In this document: piece by piece, positions 1 through 8,779 of the stretch
Layout: each line of letters starts with the position of its first letter
How positions within the stretch are numbered: position 1 is the first letter of the stretch
Assembly (NCBI GenBank): GCA_016937215.1
Contig: JAFGWI010000089.1
Coordinates: forward strand, 1 to 62,126
DNA: 62,126 bases
Direction of reading: 5' to 3'
From: Spirochaetales bacterium
GTDB lineage: Bacteria > Spirochaetota > Spirochaetia > SZUA-6 > JAFGRV01
Translations under genes and position numbers: made by a program
Notes under the pieces: model-generated
Database searches by the model: none
What the model saw: only the letters and a program-made list of their open reading frames with translations
Told to the model about the DNA's origin: nothing

Positions 1-142
1 GTAATTATCTTAGCGGCACGAGCTTGATAGTTTATTCGCAATTTTCATCATTCTTTCAAGAGCCGGGTTTCCTAAGATCTTTGGTTAATTATAAACCCTT
101 TGTTCATGATAAAAAATGTTTAAATGTTGCCTTTTCTAAAAA

Positions 143-156
143 ATATTGATCAATAT
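143..156. promoter_or_regulatory. Perfect palindrome overlapping the araC-type promoter
   Basis: ATATTGATCAATAT is a perfect 14-bp palindrome. It overlaps the -35 hexamer of the promoter that precedes the AraC-type gene. Its position suits an operator for repression, possibly autoregulation. The binding protein is inferred, not shown. Confidence 0.35.
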
Positions 157-174
157 GTTAATAAATGTTATAAT
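146..174 (+). promoter_or_regulatory. Candidate sigma70-type promoter for the AraC-type gene
   Basis: TTGATC (146-151) and TATAAT (169-174) are separated by 17 bases, the ideal spacing. The predicted transcription start is about 40 bases upstream of the ATG at 222. The -10 box is a consensus match. Confidence 0.5.
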
Positions 175-221
175 CTCTCTATAATGATGGGCCCATTAAT
201 ATAAAAAAACAAAGGTAAGCT

Positions 222-1070
222 ATGTTCGCGGAACTTTATAATGCCATAGAAACCAACCGAGACCTCCATGTTACTTTTACTGGCCGTGAAAACTGCTCTC
301 CCCTGCATAAATTCAGCGGTATCAGGAATCATTTTATTGTCCATTATATTATCGATGGCGAGGGTTATTTTAAGATCAGGGGGCAAAATTGCAAACTCAA
401 GCGAGGCAGTGCTTTTTTTATATTTCCCGGGCAGCAGAATTTCTATCAGGCTTCCAAAAAGAATCCCTGGACTTATAAATGGATAGGTTTTATCGGCTCA
501 CAGGCCCAAGCTATTCTGGAAGCCATGAACATTACCCACAAAAATCAGGTTTACAAATGCACTTATTCCAAAATTATTGATGGATTATTTGACAAACTCT
601 TTTATCTTGTTGAGAACTGCCCCATTGGCTATAAACTCAAAGTACTCGGTACTTTTTACGCTATTTTAGACCAGCTTTATGATGCCTCAGGTTATATGTC
701 AAACCAGAGCAGCTCAAGAAACTCAAGGGATTACATCGAGGTTATTAAAGAATTTATAGAAGCCAATTATCAGCAAAATATTTCCGTCAAACAAATGGCC
801 AGTTATCTGGGGCTGAACCGTTCTTATTTTTCATCGCTATTCAAACAAAAAACCGGAGGGACAATTCAGGATTATTTGATTTCTTTCAGAATCAACAAAG
901 CCAAAGACCTGCTTAGCCATTCAAGTTATCAAATTTCTGAGATTGGCTATTCCATTGGATACAAGGATTACTATGCCTTTATTGCCAGCTTTAAAAAATA
1001 CACAGGCTACACACCCAAGCTTTTCCGGAAAAAATTCCATATTGCCACCACACAGTACAAGGAACCTTGA
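222..1070 (+). CDS. AraC-family transcriptional regulator
   Basis: This is a 282-residue DNA-binding regulator. Residues about 20-100 fit the AraC cupin-type sensor domain (HYIIDGEGYFKIRG, then a glycine/proline turn at FIFPGQQ). Residues about 172-275 hold the two helix-turn-helix motifs, with ISVKQMASYLGLNRSYFSSL in the first and the family signature GYKDYYAFIASFKKYTGYTP in the second. Length and domain order are normal for regulators of sugar metabolism. The start at 222 is preceded by an AAGGTAAG ribosome site and a good promoter. The inducer is not evident. The adjacent ispH is on the same strand but 424 bases away, so a shared transcript is not supported. A sugar-responsive role would fit this glycan-degrading genome, but that is inference. 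Confidence 0.9.
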   Translation: MFAELYNAIETNRDLHVTFTGRENCSPLHKFSGIRNHFIVHYIIDGEGYFKIRGQNCKLKRGSAFFIFPGQQNFYQASKKNPWTYKWIGFIGSQAQAILEAMNITHKNQVYKCTYSKIIDGLFDKLFYLVENCPIGYKLKVLGTFYAILDQLYDASGYMSNQSSSRNSRDYIEVIKEFIEANYQQNISVKQMASYLGLNRSYFSSLFKQKTGGTIQDYLISFRINKAKDLLSHSSYQISEIGYSIGYKDYYAFIASFKKYTGYTPKLFRKKFHIATTQYKEP

Positions 1071-1494
1071 GACAAAATGGATTTCAAGAGATCAACTTAC
1101 ACCAACAAGGCTCAATAGAAAATAATGCTTTTGATAATTTTACCTTTGGATTTGATTAGTGAAGAAAAAGCCAACAGAAATAATCGGCATGATCAGCAAT
1201 TCTCGGTCAGGAAACAGCTTGAATTCGGGACCAACTTTTTCTATTCTTTTATACCACCGAGAATTGACCAAACAGGTCGCATAGCCGAGCAACAACGCGA
1301 AGCATTGTGACCAGGCTCGACACATCGGGTGATTGCGATTTCGGTGACTCTTTTTATATTTTTTATCATGCTTTCAAAAATTAATAACATCTGATTTTAT
1401 AGTCAATTAAGCTAGTCACCGAGAATCGCTGGGCATGATGAATAGTATTGACATTTTCCTTGAGGCTGATCACATTGAAAATAAAGGAGCAACC
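1071..1494. other. Non-coding stretch with a long spaced inverted repeat
   Basis: No convincing gene lies here. The notable structure is an inverted repeat: 1335-1349 (GCGATTTCGGTGACT) and 1414-1429 (AGTCACCGAGAATCGC) pair with one gap and one mismatch across 64 AT-rich bases. The right arm lies 66 bases upstream of the ispH start. TTGACA at 1448-1453 could be a -35 box, but no good -10 box follows at the right distance. Confidence 0.4.
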
Positions 1495-2370
1495 ATGGAA
1501 ATTTGTGTGCCCCGGGAAAGCGGATTTTGTCCAGGAGTCAAAAGGGCTGATCAAAAAATCCGTGATTTGGCGGAACATCATCAGGATAAAAAAATCTATA
1601 TTCTGGGTGCCTTGATTAATAATCAAAATTATCTTACGAAGCTTTCTGAGCAAAATATAATGACTGTTGGACGAATTGAGGATATTCCTCAGGGAGAATG
1701 GGCTGTTATTCGCAGTCACGGATTAGCCAAGTCATTACAACAAAAACTTATGGAGCGGGGGCCTGTTTTGGACCTGACCTGTCCAAAAGTCAAAGCAGTG
1801 CAAGGGGAAATTGAAAAATGGGCCAGTAAGGCTTATTTTCTGGTTCTAAACGGCAAAAATGGCCATCCCGAAACCCTGGGGCTTTTAAGTTATAACCAAA
1901 ACCATATTTTGATTACGCCTGACAGCGATGATCAGAACCTCTATCATCATCTGGAAGAAATAGCTGCCTCAAAAAAACATAAAGGCCTATTTTTCACCTC
2001 CCAGACAACAGGGCACTCGCCAACCTTTAACCGGCTCACCGGTTTCGCGGACCAGATTGGCACTCATCATAACACCCAGGTTTACCATTCAATTTGTCCG
2101 GTTATAGCACAAAAAGAAAAATCCGCTCTGATACTCCAGCAGGACTGCGAACTCAGTCTCGTCATCGGAGACCGGTCCTCTTCCAATGCCTCACGATTGT
2201 TTCAGCGGCTGTCTCAGGAACAGAAAAATTGTTATTTTGTAACCGACATTGAGGATTTAAAAAAGCAGGCCATTGATTTTTCAAGTGTTTCAAAGGCCAT
2301 GGTGGTTTCATCGGCTTCAACCCCTTTATATATAGAAAAAGAAATTATCAACTACCTGGAAAATCTCTGA
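1495..2370 (+). CDS. ispH: 4-hydroxy-3-methylbut-2-enyl diphosphate reductase
   Basis: IspH (LytB) catalyses the last step of the MEP isoprenoid pathway, reducing HMBPP to IPP and DMAPP with a [4Fe-4S] cluster in the cytosol. Counted from the ATG at 1495 (291 residues), the three cluster cysteines are C12 (GFCPGVKRA), C96 (DLTCPKVK) and C201 (HSICPVIAQKEK). The catalytic glutamate is E126 (GHPE) and H75 is in RSHG. The signatures VIGDRSSSNASRL and SSASTP near the C-terminus are typical. An in-frame start exists at 1435, but AAAGGAG directly before 1495 and the usual N-terminus favour the later ATG. It appears monocistronic. It implies that isoprenoids are made by the MEP route. Confidence 0.95.
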   Translation: MEICVPRESGFCPGVKRADQKIRDLAEHHQDKKIYILGALINNQNYLTKLSEQNIMTVGRIEDIPQGEWAVIRSHGLAKSLQQKLMERGPVLDLTCPKVKAVQGEIEKWASKAYFLVLNGKNGHPETLGLLSYNQNHILITPDSDDQNLYHHLEEIAASKKHKGLFFTSQTTGHSPTFNRLTGFADQIGTHHNTQVYHSICPVIAQKEKSALILQQDCELSLVIGDRSSSNASRLFQRLSQEQKNCYFVTDIEDLKKQAIDFSSVSKAMVVSSASTPLYIEKEIINYLENL

Positions 2371-2468
2371 CAAAAGGATTTTTCAAAGATATTTCGCGCA
2401 TAGGCTTTCGGGCTTATAATTCAGGGCGTTTCAGGCAGGGGCATAAGCTTTCCGATCCAGGAGGTTCC

Positions 2469-2631
2469 GCATTAGGGATGGGAGCCATGCAAGCTTGTTT
2501 TTCAAAACAAGCGCAGCAAGAGCGTTTTCGCGCTGATAATTTCAGCGCAAAAACCTCCGAAGGCAGAGCCGGAGTGGCGGAACAGCCCGGCCCCGGTCCT
2601 GAAATGGAATGAAAGGATCGGGGAAATGCCC
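2469..2631 (+). repeat. Two-hairpin intergenic repeat, family A copy 1
   Basis: Lies between ispH and the aconitase gene (388-base gap). It begins GCATTAGGGATGGGAGCC and ends AAATGCCC. The first hairpin has CTTGTTTT/AAAACAAG arms. The second, about 2524-2554, has 13-base arms with one mismatch around ATAAT. The end motifs match the other copies, but the stem sequences are different. Confidence 0.75.
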
Positions 2632-2682
2632 AGAATAATCATAATCAAAAAATGAGCCCTGTTTAAAGTCTTGAAAAAAGTA

Positions 2683-2710
2683 TGAACATATGCTACCAAG
2701 TTAGTATAAT
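2683..2710 (+). promoter_or_regulatory. Candidate promoter of the aconitase gene
   Basis: A consensus TATAAT at 2705-2710 lies 48 bases before the ATG at 2759. A weak -35 candidate, TGAACA (2683-2688), is 16 bases upstream. Only the -10 box is convincing. Confidence 0.3.
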
Positions 2711-2758
2711 TCAATAATCTATTTGGAATATTTACGCAGATTGAGTCGGGAGATAACA

Positions 2759-4681
2759 ATGGGAAAAAATTTCGTTGAAAAAATAATTGCCAGCCATATA
2801 CAGGATGGCGAGATGATAAGCGGTCAGGAGATCGGTATAAAGATTGACCAAACCTTAACCCAGGATGCCACCGGGACTTTAGCTTATCTACAATTTGAAG
2901 CCATGGGGATTCCCAAAGTCAAAACAGAGATTTCCGTATCCTATGTGGACCATAACACTTTGCAGAATGATTTTCGCAACATGGATGATCACGTGTATCT
3001 TCGAACAGTGGCAGCCAAACACGGAATTTACTTTTCACGGCCCGGAAACGGCATTTGCCATCAGGTGCATCTGGAACGCTTCGGCATTCCCGGTAAAACC
3101 ATGCTGGGTTCTGATTCCCATACGCCTACAAGCGGCGGTCTGGGAATGCTTTCTATCGGAGCCGGCGGCTTGGATGTGGCTATTGCCATGGCCGGGGGCC
3201 TTTTTTATCTGAATATGCCAGAGGTTATTGGTGTTAAATTAAGCGGTAAATTGAATCCCATGTGCTCAGCCAAGGATGTGATTCTGACTCTTTTGAAATC
3301 AGAAACAGTTAAAGGCGGGGTTGGAAAAATTTATGAATATTTTGGCCATGGCCTTGCCTCGCTCAGTGTTCCCCAGCGAGCCACAATTACCAATATGGGA
3401 GCTGAATTAGGCGCCACTACCTCCCTCTTTCCTTCAGATGAAGTGACTCGGGAATGGTTTAAAAGCCAGAAACGGGAAAACCAATGGATCAAAGCCGGGG
3501 CTGATCCTGATGCCTCCTATTCCCGTGTTATTGAAATGGATTTATCACGGCTCGTGCCCATGGCAGCTTGCCCCCATTCGCCCGATAATGTTGTTCCTGT
3601 TTCCGAACTAAAGGATATTATTGTAGACCAGGTGGCTATAGGTTCATGCACCAATTCGTCCATTGCCGATCTGGGCGCGGCTGCCGATATTCTCGAAGGC
3701 AAGGTGATTCCTGAAAATGTTTCTCTGGGAATTTCACCAGGTTCACGCCAGGTTTTTCGTCAGGCAGTTGACCAGGGCATTATTTCACGCCTTGTGGCAG
3801 CCGGCGCGCGTATTCTGGAATTTGCCTGCGGGCCCTGTATTGGCATGGGCTTTGCGCCTAATTCAAAGGGTGTTTCTGTTAGAACCTTTAACCGCAATTT
3901 TAAGGCCCGAAGCGGAACAAAGGATGCTGATGTGTATCTGGTTTCTCCGGAAACCGCAGCGGCAACCGCATTAATGGGCCGAATTACCGACCCGCGTGAA
4001 ATCAAGGGTGTGTCCATCAGGGATTATTCGGCCAATGCCATGGTTGATGATTCGATGATAATTCCGCCAAGCGAGGTTCCTGAAGCTGTTCAGGTGATCA
4101 AGGGGCCGAATATCAAGGACTGTCCCATTGGTCTTCCTCTTGAGGAAAACCTGAAAGCTGAGGTTTTAATCAAAACCGAGGACAATATTACCACCGACCA
4201 TATTATGCCAGCGGGAAGCAAAATTTTACCCCTTCGTTCAAACATTCCGGAAATTTCAAAGCATGTGTTTGAAGTCCTTGATCCTGAGTTTTATAACAAG
4301 GCCCAAAAAGCCGGCTCAGGTATTATTGTTGGCGGCGAGAATTACGGACAGGGTTCAAGCCGTGAACACGCGGCTCTGGCGCCCATGTATCTTGGCGTGA
4401 AAGCCGTGATTGCAAAGGGCTTTGCCCGTATTCACAAAAGCAATCTGGTCAATTTTGGGATTATTCCTTTTACTTTTAAAAATCCGGCAGATTATGACAC
4501 TATTTCCCAGGGTGATATTCTGGTGATCAAAAACCTGAAACAGGGAATACAATCATCCTTTGAGTTGGAATGCCTGAATCAGACACAAAATAAAAGCTTT
4601 ACTGTTGTTCATGATTTATCCAGGCGCTTTGTGGATATGATTCTTGAGGGCGGTTTGTTGAATTATACTAAAAATCAATAG
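2759..4681 (+). CDS. Aconitate hydratase (short, about 640-residue type)
   Basis: Aconitase interconverts citrate and isocitrate in the cytosol. The three [4Fe-4S] ligands are visible in GSCTNSS and in ACGPCIGMGF. The N-terminal catalytic domains contain HQVHLERF and GSDSHTPTSGGLGM. The C-terminal swivel domain carries ITTDHIMPAGS, GGENYGQGSSREHAALAP and KSNLVNFGIIPF. At 640 residues it is shorter than the roughly 890-residue AcnA and has the AcnA/mitochondrial domain order, matching the compact 'putative aconitase' group. A TTG start at 2723 is possible, but the ATG at 2759 follows GGGAGATAAC and is preferred. No citrate synthase or isocitrate dehydrogenase gene is adjacent. It may serve glutamate synthesis rather than a full cycle. 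A terminator follows closely. Confidence 0.93.
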   Translation: MGKNFVEKIIASHIQDGEMISGQEIGIKIDQTLTQDATGTLAYLQFEAMGIPKVKTEISVSYVDHNTLQNDFRNMDDHVYLRTVAAKHGIYFSRPGNGICHQVHLERFGIPGKTMLGSDSHTPTSGGLGMLSIGAGGLDVAIAMAGGLFYLNMPEVIGVKLSGKLNPMCSAKDVILTLLKSETVKGGVGKIYEYFGHGLASLSVPQRATITNMGAELGATTSLFPSDEVTREWFKSQKRENQWIKAGADPDASYSRVIEMDLSRLVPMAACPHSPDNVVPVSELKDIIVDQVAIGSCTNSSIADLGAAADILEGKVIPENVSLGISPGSRQVFRQAVDQGIISRLVAAGARILEFACGPCIGMGFAPNSKGVSVRTFNRNFKARSGTKDADVYLVSPETAAATALMGRITDPREIKGVSIRDYSANAMVDDSMIIPPSEVPEAVQVIKGPNIKDCPIGLPLEENLKAEVLIKTEDNITTDHIMPAGSKILPLRSNIPEISKHVFEVLDPEFYNKAQKAGSGIIVGGENYGQGSSREHAALAPMYLGVKAVIAKGFARIHKSNLVNFGIIPFTFKNPADYDTISQGDILVIKNLKQGIQSSFELECLNQTQNKSFTVVHDLSRRFVDMILEGGLLNYTKNQ

Positions 4682-4733
4682 AGCTGATGGCACAAATTAT
4701 GATATAGCTGACTTTTAACTGTTTCAAGTGGAC

Positions 4734-4768
4734 ATGCCCCGGTTTGTCTATTATTCGGGGCATTTTTC
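4734..4768 (+). terminator. Intrinsic terminator after aconitase gene
   Basis: ATGCCCCG (4734-4741) pairs with CGGGGCAT (4756-4763) and is followed by a run of T. This is a classic rho-independent terminator about 50 bases after the stop codon. Confidence 0.85.
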
Positions 4769-5021
4769 GTTTCAACTCATAGAAAAATCTAAAGCTGAAG
4801 CTGGAATCAAAGTCAAGGACCCTATTATCTTTTTTTAAATTTCCATGCAGTGCTTGCCGCGCCATGTTAAATGAAAATTCGTTTTGCTGTAAATGATATC
4901 CCATAACCGCCAGCACACCCTTCATAATGAAGGCGCATTATTCATATGAATCACTTCATTGTATTTCGCTTTCGGCAATATTTCATTATTTTTCGTGAAA
5001 TCATCCTAAAAACTGTTTTTC

Positions 5022-5054
5022 CAATTGATTTGATCAATTGATTAATGCTATGAT
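5022..5054 (+). promoter_or_regulatory. Promoter with overlapping operator-like palindrome
   Basis: TTGATT (5025-5030) and TATGAT (5049-5054) are 18 bases apart. The -35 box lies inside an inverted repeat, CAATTGAT (5022-5029) and ATCAATTG (5033-5040), separated by three bases. This suggests a repressible promoter for the secreted beta-helix protein. Confidence 0.35.
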
Positions 5055-5092
5055 AACAGTTAGCTGGTTATATAGGAGCAGGTCTTTTCAGA

Positions 5093-7024
5093 ATGCATAA
5101 AACCCCTTTTTATGTTTTAATAGTATTTTTTGTGAGCTCACTGACTTTCGCTGATACCATTGAAATTTCACCTGACACTTCAACCATTACAGAAGCTGTG
5201 ACAAGAGCGGCCGAAGGCGATATCATTATGCTTTTGCCTGGAACCTACTCTGGCGAGGGAAACCGGAATATTGAGCTTGGAGAAAAATCGCTGACCATCA
5301 TATCAAAGGAAGGGCCAGAAAAAACCATAATCAACTGCTTTAGCAAGGACCATTTGCAGAACAGGGCCTTTATTTTTTCCAACAGCATAAAAAAAATTGT
5401 TATTTCCGGCCTGAGCATAACAAAAGGCAGTGTCTTCATATCCAAGAATAACACAGAAAAATCGGAAAACACCATCACAGCCTTTGGCGGAACGCTTTTA
5501 ATCGATCATGCCAATCCTGTTTTTGAAAACTGTGTGTTTACCGAATGCCAAGCTGAATTGGGCGGTTCTGTGGCCATGATAATCAATAACAGCCAGCCGC
5601 GATTCTCAAAATGCCTATTCAAAAACAACCAGGGCGATGTGATTTATATTATGAGAAATAGCCGGGCAATCCTCTCTCATTGCCTTTTTACAGAAAACAG
5701 GGCAAAGAATCCCGATGCTTCAGGCTGCATTTATATAGACGGCATTGCCAAGGATTTTTCACTAGGCCATCTTCAGGCTAATAACTGCATTTTTGAAAAT
5801 AACCAGGGTTTTTCCGCGGGAGTAATTCTAAACAGCGGTGAAGCCTTATTTTACAATTGCCTTTTTACCAATAACAAAGCCCAAAGCACAGAAGCCGCGT
5901 ATTTTCCTAGCGGTTATGGCGGCGCGGTCACAAGTTATGGCCACATCGCCTTGAATAATTGCACCTTCTACGGCAATGATTCCAGCCAAGCCGGGGGAGC
6001 ATTGTATCTTGAACACAACCCGGTTTATTCCAATTTACGGAACAATAGCTATGTGCGAAATTCCATTCTCTGGGCCAATAAATGTGAAAACAATAGGGAA
6101 TCAGAACAAATCGCTTTGGAAAACACTTCGGCCTTTATCCAATTCAGTTGCATTCAGAATTTCACGGGCCAGGGCAAGGAAATTTTAAGCAAAGACCCTC
6201 AGTTTATGGATCCGGCTGCAAATGATTTCCATTTAAAGCCCCTATCTTACTGCATCAATGCCGGAGACCCCTCTTTTTCCGAAGAAGAAATTGATCTTGA
6301 CCTGTCTGGCAATCAGCGGATTTTCAACAACAGGGTGGATATTGGAGCATATGAGCAGAATATCAAAATATCCTTCATGGAGCTACTCTCTCGGGAACTT
6401 GTTTTTGATATCATTTATGGAACCCAAACCAAACAAACCAAGCAGGCCTATTTTCGTAACCTTGTTCCGCAACTGATGTTCTGGAAAGCGGTTTCTAAAG
6501 ATAATTGGATAATTTTGAATTCTCATGAAGGCCAGGCTGATGCTGTTTACACCCCATTGAATATTCAAGTAGAAGCCTCGAAAATGAAACCCGGCGTTTA
6601 TGAAACAAAAATTCTCCTTGCATTTGAAGGTTCAGACATGAACCAGGAAATTAAGGTTAAACTTAATATTCACGGGTCTAAAATCGAGCTTTCCAAGGAA
6701 CAAATTGAATTTACTCTTGATAAACGCTTTTACAATCTCGAAAATCCGATAAAGGAATATTTCACCATCAGTAACAGTGGTTACCTGCCATTGAACTGGA
6801 GTGTCAGAGCTGACTCCCCATACATAAATATTACTCCCCAAAAGGGTACCTTGACCATCACAAATCAGGAAGTCACTGTTTCCGTTGATCCCAAAAAACT
6901 CCAATTAGGCGAAAACCGTTTTTCAATACAAATAATTGATAATTTCGCCATAAACAGCCCCCTTAAAATACCAGTCAGCATTTCGGTTATTGATTCAACA
7001 CCAAAAATGTCACAAGCTGAATAG
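5093..7024 (+). CDS. Secreted right-handed beta-helix protein
   Basis: An exported protein of 643 residues. A signal peptide covers residues 1-20 (hydrophobic VLIVFFVSSLTF, then ADT). Residues about 30-415 form a parallel beta-helix, with recurring short coils of the NCxF/SxCLFxxNxA kind and glycine turns such as GGAVTSYG and GGALYLEH. This part ends in NAGDPSF and DIGAYEQ, the ending typical of 'choice-of-anchor Q' or polymorphic-repeat proteins. Residues about 530-635 resemble two Ig/BACON-like folds (LPLNWSVRADSPYINITPQK). Such helices occur in polysaccharide lyases and adhesins, but I see no catalytic signature. No dockerin is present. It is a lone gene with its own promoter. Confidence 0.8.
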   Translation: MHKTPFYVLIVFFVSSLTFADTIEISPDTSTITEAVTRAAEGDIIMLLPGTYSGEGNRNIELGEKSLTIISKEGPEKTIINCFSKDHLQNRAFIFSNSIKKIVISGLSITKGSVFISKNNTEKSENTITAFGGTLLIDHANPVFENCVFTECQAELGGSVAMIINNSQPRFSKCLFKNNQGDVIYIMRNSRAILSHCLFTENRAKNPDASGCIYIDGIAKDFSLGHLQANNCIFENNQGFSAGVILNSGEALFYNCLFTNNKAQSTEAAYFPSGYGGAVTSYGHIALNNCTFYGNDSSQAGGALYLEHNPVYSNLRNNSYVRNSILWANKCENNRESEQIALENTSAFIQFSCIQNFTGQGKEILSKDPQFMDPAANDFHLKPLSYCINAGDPSFSEEEIDLDLSGNQRIFNNRVDIGAYEQNIKISFMELLSRELVFDIIYGTQTKQTKQAYFRNLVPQLMFWKAVSKDNWIILNSHEGQADAVYTPLNIQVEASKMKPGVYETKILLAFEGSDMNQEIKVKLNIHGSKIELSKEQIEFTLDKRFYNLENPIKEYFTISNSGYLPLNWSVRADSPYINITPQKGTLTITNQEVTVSVDPKKLQLGENRFSIQIIDNFAINSPLKIPVSISVIDSTPKMSQAE

Positions 7025-7183
7025 AAATTAAATCAAATCAAGCCAAGAAGCAGTCATAGGTTCAAGCGCGGTCAGCGCATCCATCTTAATATTTATTCAT
7101 CTTTAAATAGAATCTCGGTTTCGCTCTAAGAGGCTCGGCCGCGCATGCTTTTCGTCGCCTAATATAGAGGAAGTAAATATTCT

Positions 7184-7870
7184 TTAAAAGTCGCTTAACA
7201 ATCTTTCCATGTATGGTTTTTCACGCTGAATATAATCCTTAGGATCAGTTTTCTGCTGTAACGCCAGTTCCGCGACCCATTTATGGTCTTTTTCGGACAA
7301 TGCATAGTCCTTGGCTTTTTCAAACCAGTCTGCTGCCTTAGCCAATTCGCCGATACGACGATGAAGCTCCCCAATCAGATACATGTATTGAGACTTGTCT
7401 GAATCAGGAATTTCCTTGTTGTTATAAGCCTGGGTATAGGAAGTAATGGCATTCTTAAGGCATTTTTTTTCGCCCTCCCGGCCACGGGCATTCCGATAGC
7501 ACCAAGCAGCCTTTAGGTGCAATTTGGCGATTCGAAGTTCCGCGTCACCGCTCCATTGAGCGATCATGGCGGCGTATTCATATTGCTGTCCTGAAAAAAC
7601 ATTATGCTGTGACATCAAAGGCATTAATTTGGCTTTGATTTTCTTCTTTAAATCTTCGTTTAAGTCCTTTTGCTTGAATTCCTTTTCCTGACCAGAGAAA
7701 CCGCAGTGTGGACAGGTGTGAATCGAATAATTTAAGGGTTGAGCTCCATGAAAAGCTTGGAAAAAATCGGTGTACTGAATATCAGACTTCAAGGGGTGTC
7801 TTAGCTGAAAAGAATCAAAGACCTTTGCGCAGCATGGACAGGTTAATGGCAATGTTTTGAATTGGTTCAT
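7184..7870 (-). CDS. DUF2225 family protein
   Basis: A 228-residue cytosolic protein of unknown role. The N-terminus has two zinc-knuckle pairs, CPCC (residues about 10-13) and CPHCGFSG (about 50-57), typical of DUF2225. The C-terminal two thirds is helical and TPR-like (FEKAKDYALSEKDHKW), and ends in a tail like that of other DUF2225 members. The start at 7870 follows an exceptionally strong GGAGGAGGG ribosome site. An upstream in-frame start adding 12 residues is less likely. It is a single gene convergent with its upstream neighbour. The family is seen in Firmicutes and spirochaetes, as I recall. Confidence 0.8.
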   Translation of the reverse strand: MNQFKTLPLTCPCCAKVFDSFQLRHPLKSDIQYTDFFQAFHGAQPLNYSIHTCPHCGFSGQEKEFKQKDLNEDLKKKIKAKLMPLMSQHNVFSGQQYEYAAMIAQWSGDAELRIAKLHLKAAWCYRNARGREGEKKCLKNAITSYTQAYNNKEIPDSDKSQYMYLIGELHRRIGELAKAADWFEKAKDYALSEKDHKWVAELALQQKTDPKDYIQREKPYMERLLSDF

Positions 7871-7956
7871 TATCCCTCCTCCATTATGATTTATTTTTCT
7901 GTACATTTTGCGATACAGGGCACAATAGTATTTTCAATTATTCAGCCGTAAGTTTT

Positions 7957-8109
7957 GGGCGTTGCCTCATAAGCCCAGGGGCTTTCAGGCCGGGCTTTGC
8001 GCCACTTCGCTATCGCTTCGAAGGTTATTGCCGCGAAAAAATCGCGTCAATAACGCTTTGGAGTATTATTTTTGAAAAAATAATACTCCATGGCTCCAAT
8101 CCCTAACGC
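7957..8109 (-). repeat. Two-hairpin intergenic repeat, family A copy 2
   Basis: Read on the minus strand it starts GCGTTAGGGATTGGAGCC and ends in AACGCCC. It carries stems GGAGTATTATTTTT/AAAATAATACTCC and TTATTGCCGCG/CGCGTCAATAA. The second has one mismatch. It lies upstream of the DUF2225 gene. Confidence 0.85.
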
Positions 8110-8330
8110 TTCGGGTTTGCAACACATGCAAGCTATTTATTGACAATCCGAAATCAGAAAAAACCCTCTGCCACCCTTGGCCAAACAAATAAAAAAGCTG
8201 ATTGTCCCTAGTCTTTTGACATTTCTTAAGACAAAGTGCCTTACCCAGGACTAAATCCTGCTTTTTTTTATGTCATTAAGTGAATTTCATTATAGTTCAA
8301 TAAGCTTTATAATGCAAATAATTCAGTGTG

Positions 8331-8354
8331 AATACTAAAAAACTATTTAGTATT
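8331..8354. promoter_or_regulatory. Inverted repeat upstream of a tiny reading frame
   Basis: AATACTAAA and TTTAGTATT are perfect 9-base inverted arms around six bases. They lie about 40 bases before a ribosome site. This is an operator-like site with no known binder. Confidence 0.3.
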
Positions 8355-8392
8355 TTTAGTATATTTAGATTGTAACCAACGGGAGTTTCAAG

Positions 8393-8449
8393 ATGAATCT
8401 CATTAATCTTTGGTACATCGCGGCCGTGGGTCAGGATTTTTGCAATTAG
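8393..8449 (+). CDS. Possible 18-residue peptide
   Basis: ATG at 8393 opens 18 codons (MNLINLWYIAAVGQDFCN) and lies eight bases after a GGGAG ribosome site. The peptide is hydrophobic in the middle. It could be a leader or a small membrane peptide. It could also be the remnant of a longer gene, or chance. The HAD gene starts 330 bases downstream, so a leader role for it is not obvious. Confidence 0.25.
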   Translation: MNLINLWYIAAVGQDFCN

Positions 8450-8779
8450 TTTAAATCATTGATTTCTTAAAACGCAATTTACAGATTTTGATTATAGTTA
8501 AATAAGTTATTTTCTCACAATAAAATAACTTATCCGCGTTTTTGTTATTTCTTTCAAAACTTCAATTTTAAAGAAGCTCTTATAATTATTTAATAAAGCG
8601 CTTAATGCCTAAAAATATTAGGAAGATGAATTAAAATAGTAGACAAACAAAAACAAAAGGGGTATAATATTTGGAATTCAACAAAAAATTCAAGTACGTT
8701 TTTTTATTATAAAGAATAAACCTGTAAATTTGAGAAAAGACAAGTAATATAAATAAACTCAAGCGGAGGTTTCCGGGAC

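Larger units (their letters stand above)
4682..5092. other. Non-coding gap between aconitase and beta-helix genes
   Basis: Holds the aconitase terminator (4734-4768) and, at its right end, a palindrome-covered promoter. The AT-rich middle shows no gene. Confidence 0.5.
7871..8779. other. 900-base AT-rich intergenic region
   Basis: Contains a family A repeat (7957-8109). It also holds a weak hairpin CAGGA/TCCTG followed by eight T (8246-8269), a 9-bp inverted repeat (8331-8354) and an 18-codon reading frame (8393-8449). No other gene is supported. Confidence 0.5.

Noticed and set aside
1435..1494. Upstream start for ispH adding 20 residues
   Set aside because: The extension has no counterpart in the family, while the ATG at 1495 has AAAGGAG directly before it and places the first Cys at position 12.
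4668..4925. 85-codon minus-strand frame after aconitase
   Set aside because: It reads through the aconitase terminator and has no ribosome site or motif.
8246..8269. Terminator CAGGA/TCCTG plus T run
   Set aside because: The stem is only five pairs and no plus-strand gene precedes it. It is kept only as a note in the gap description.
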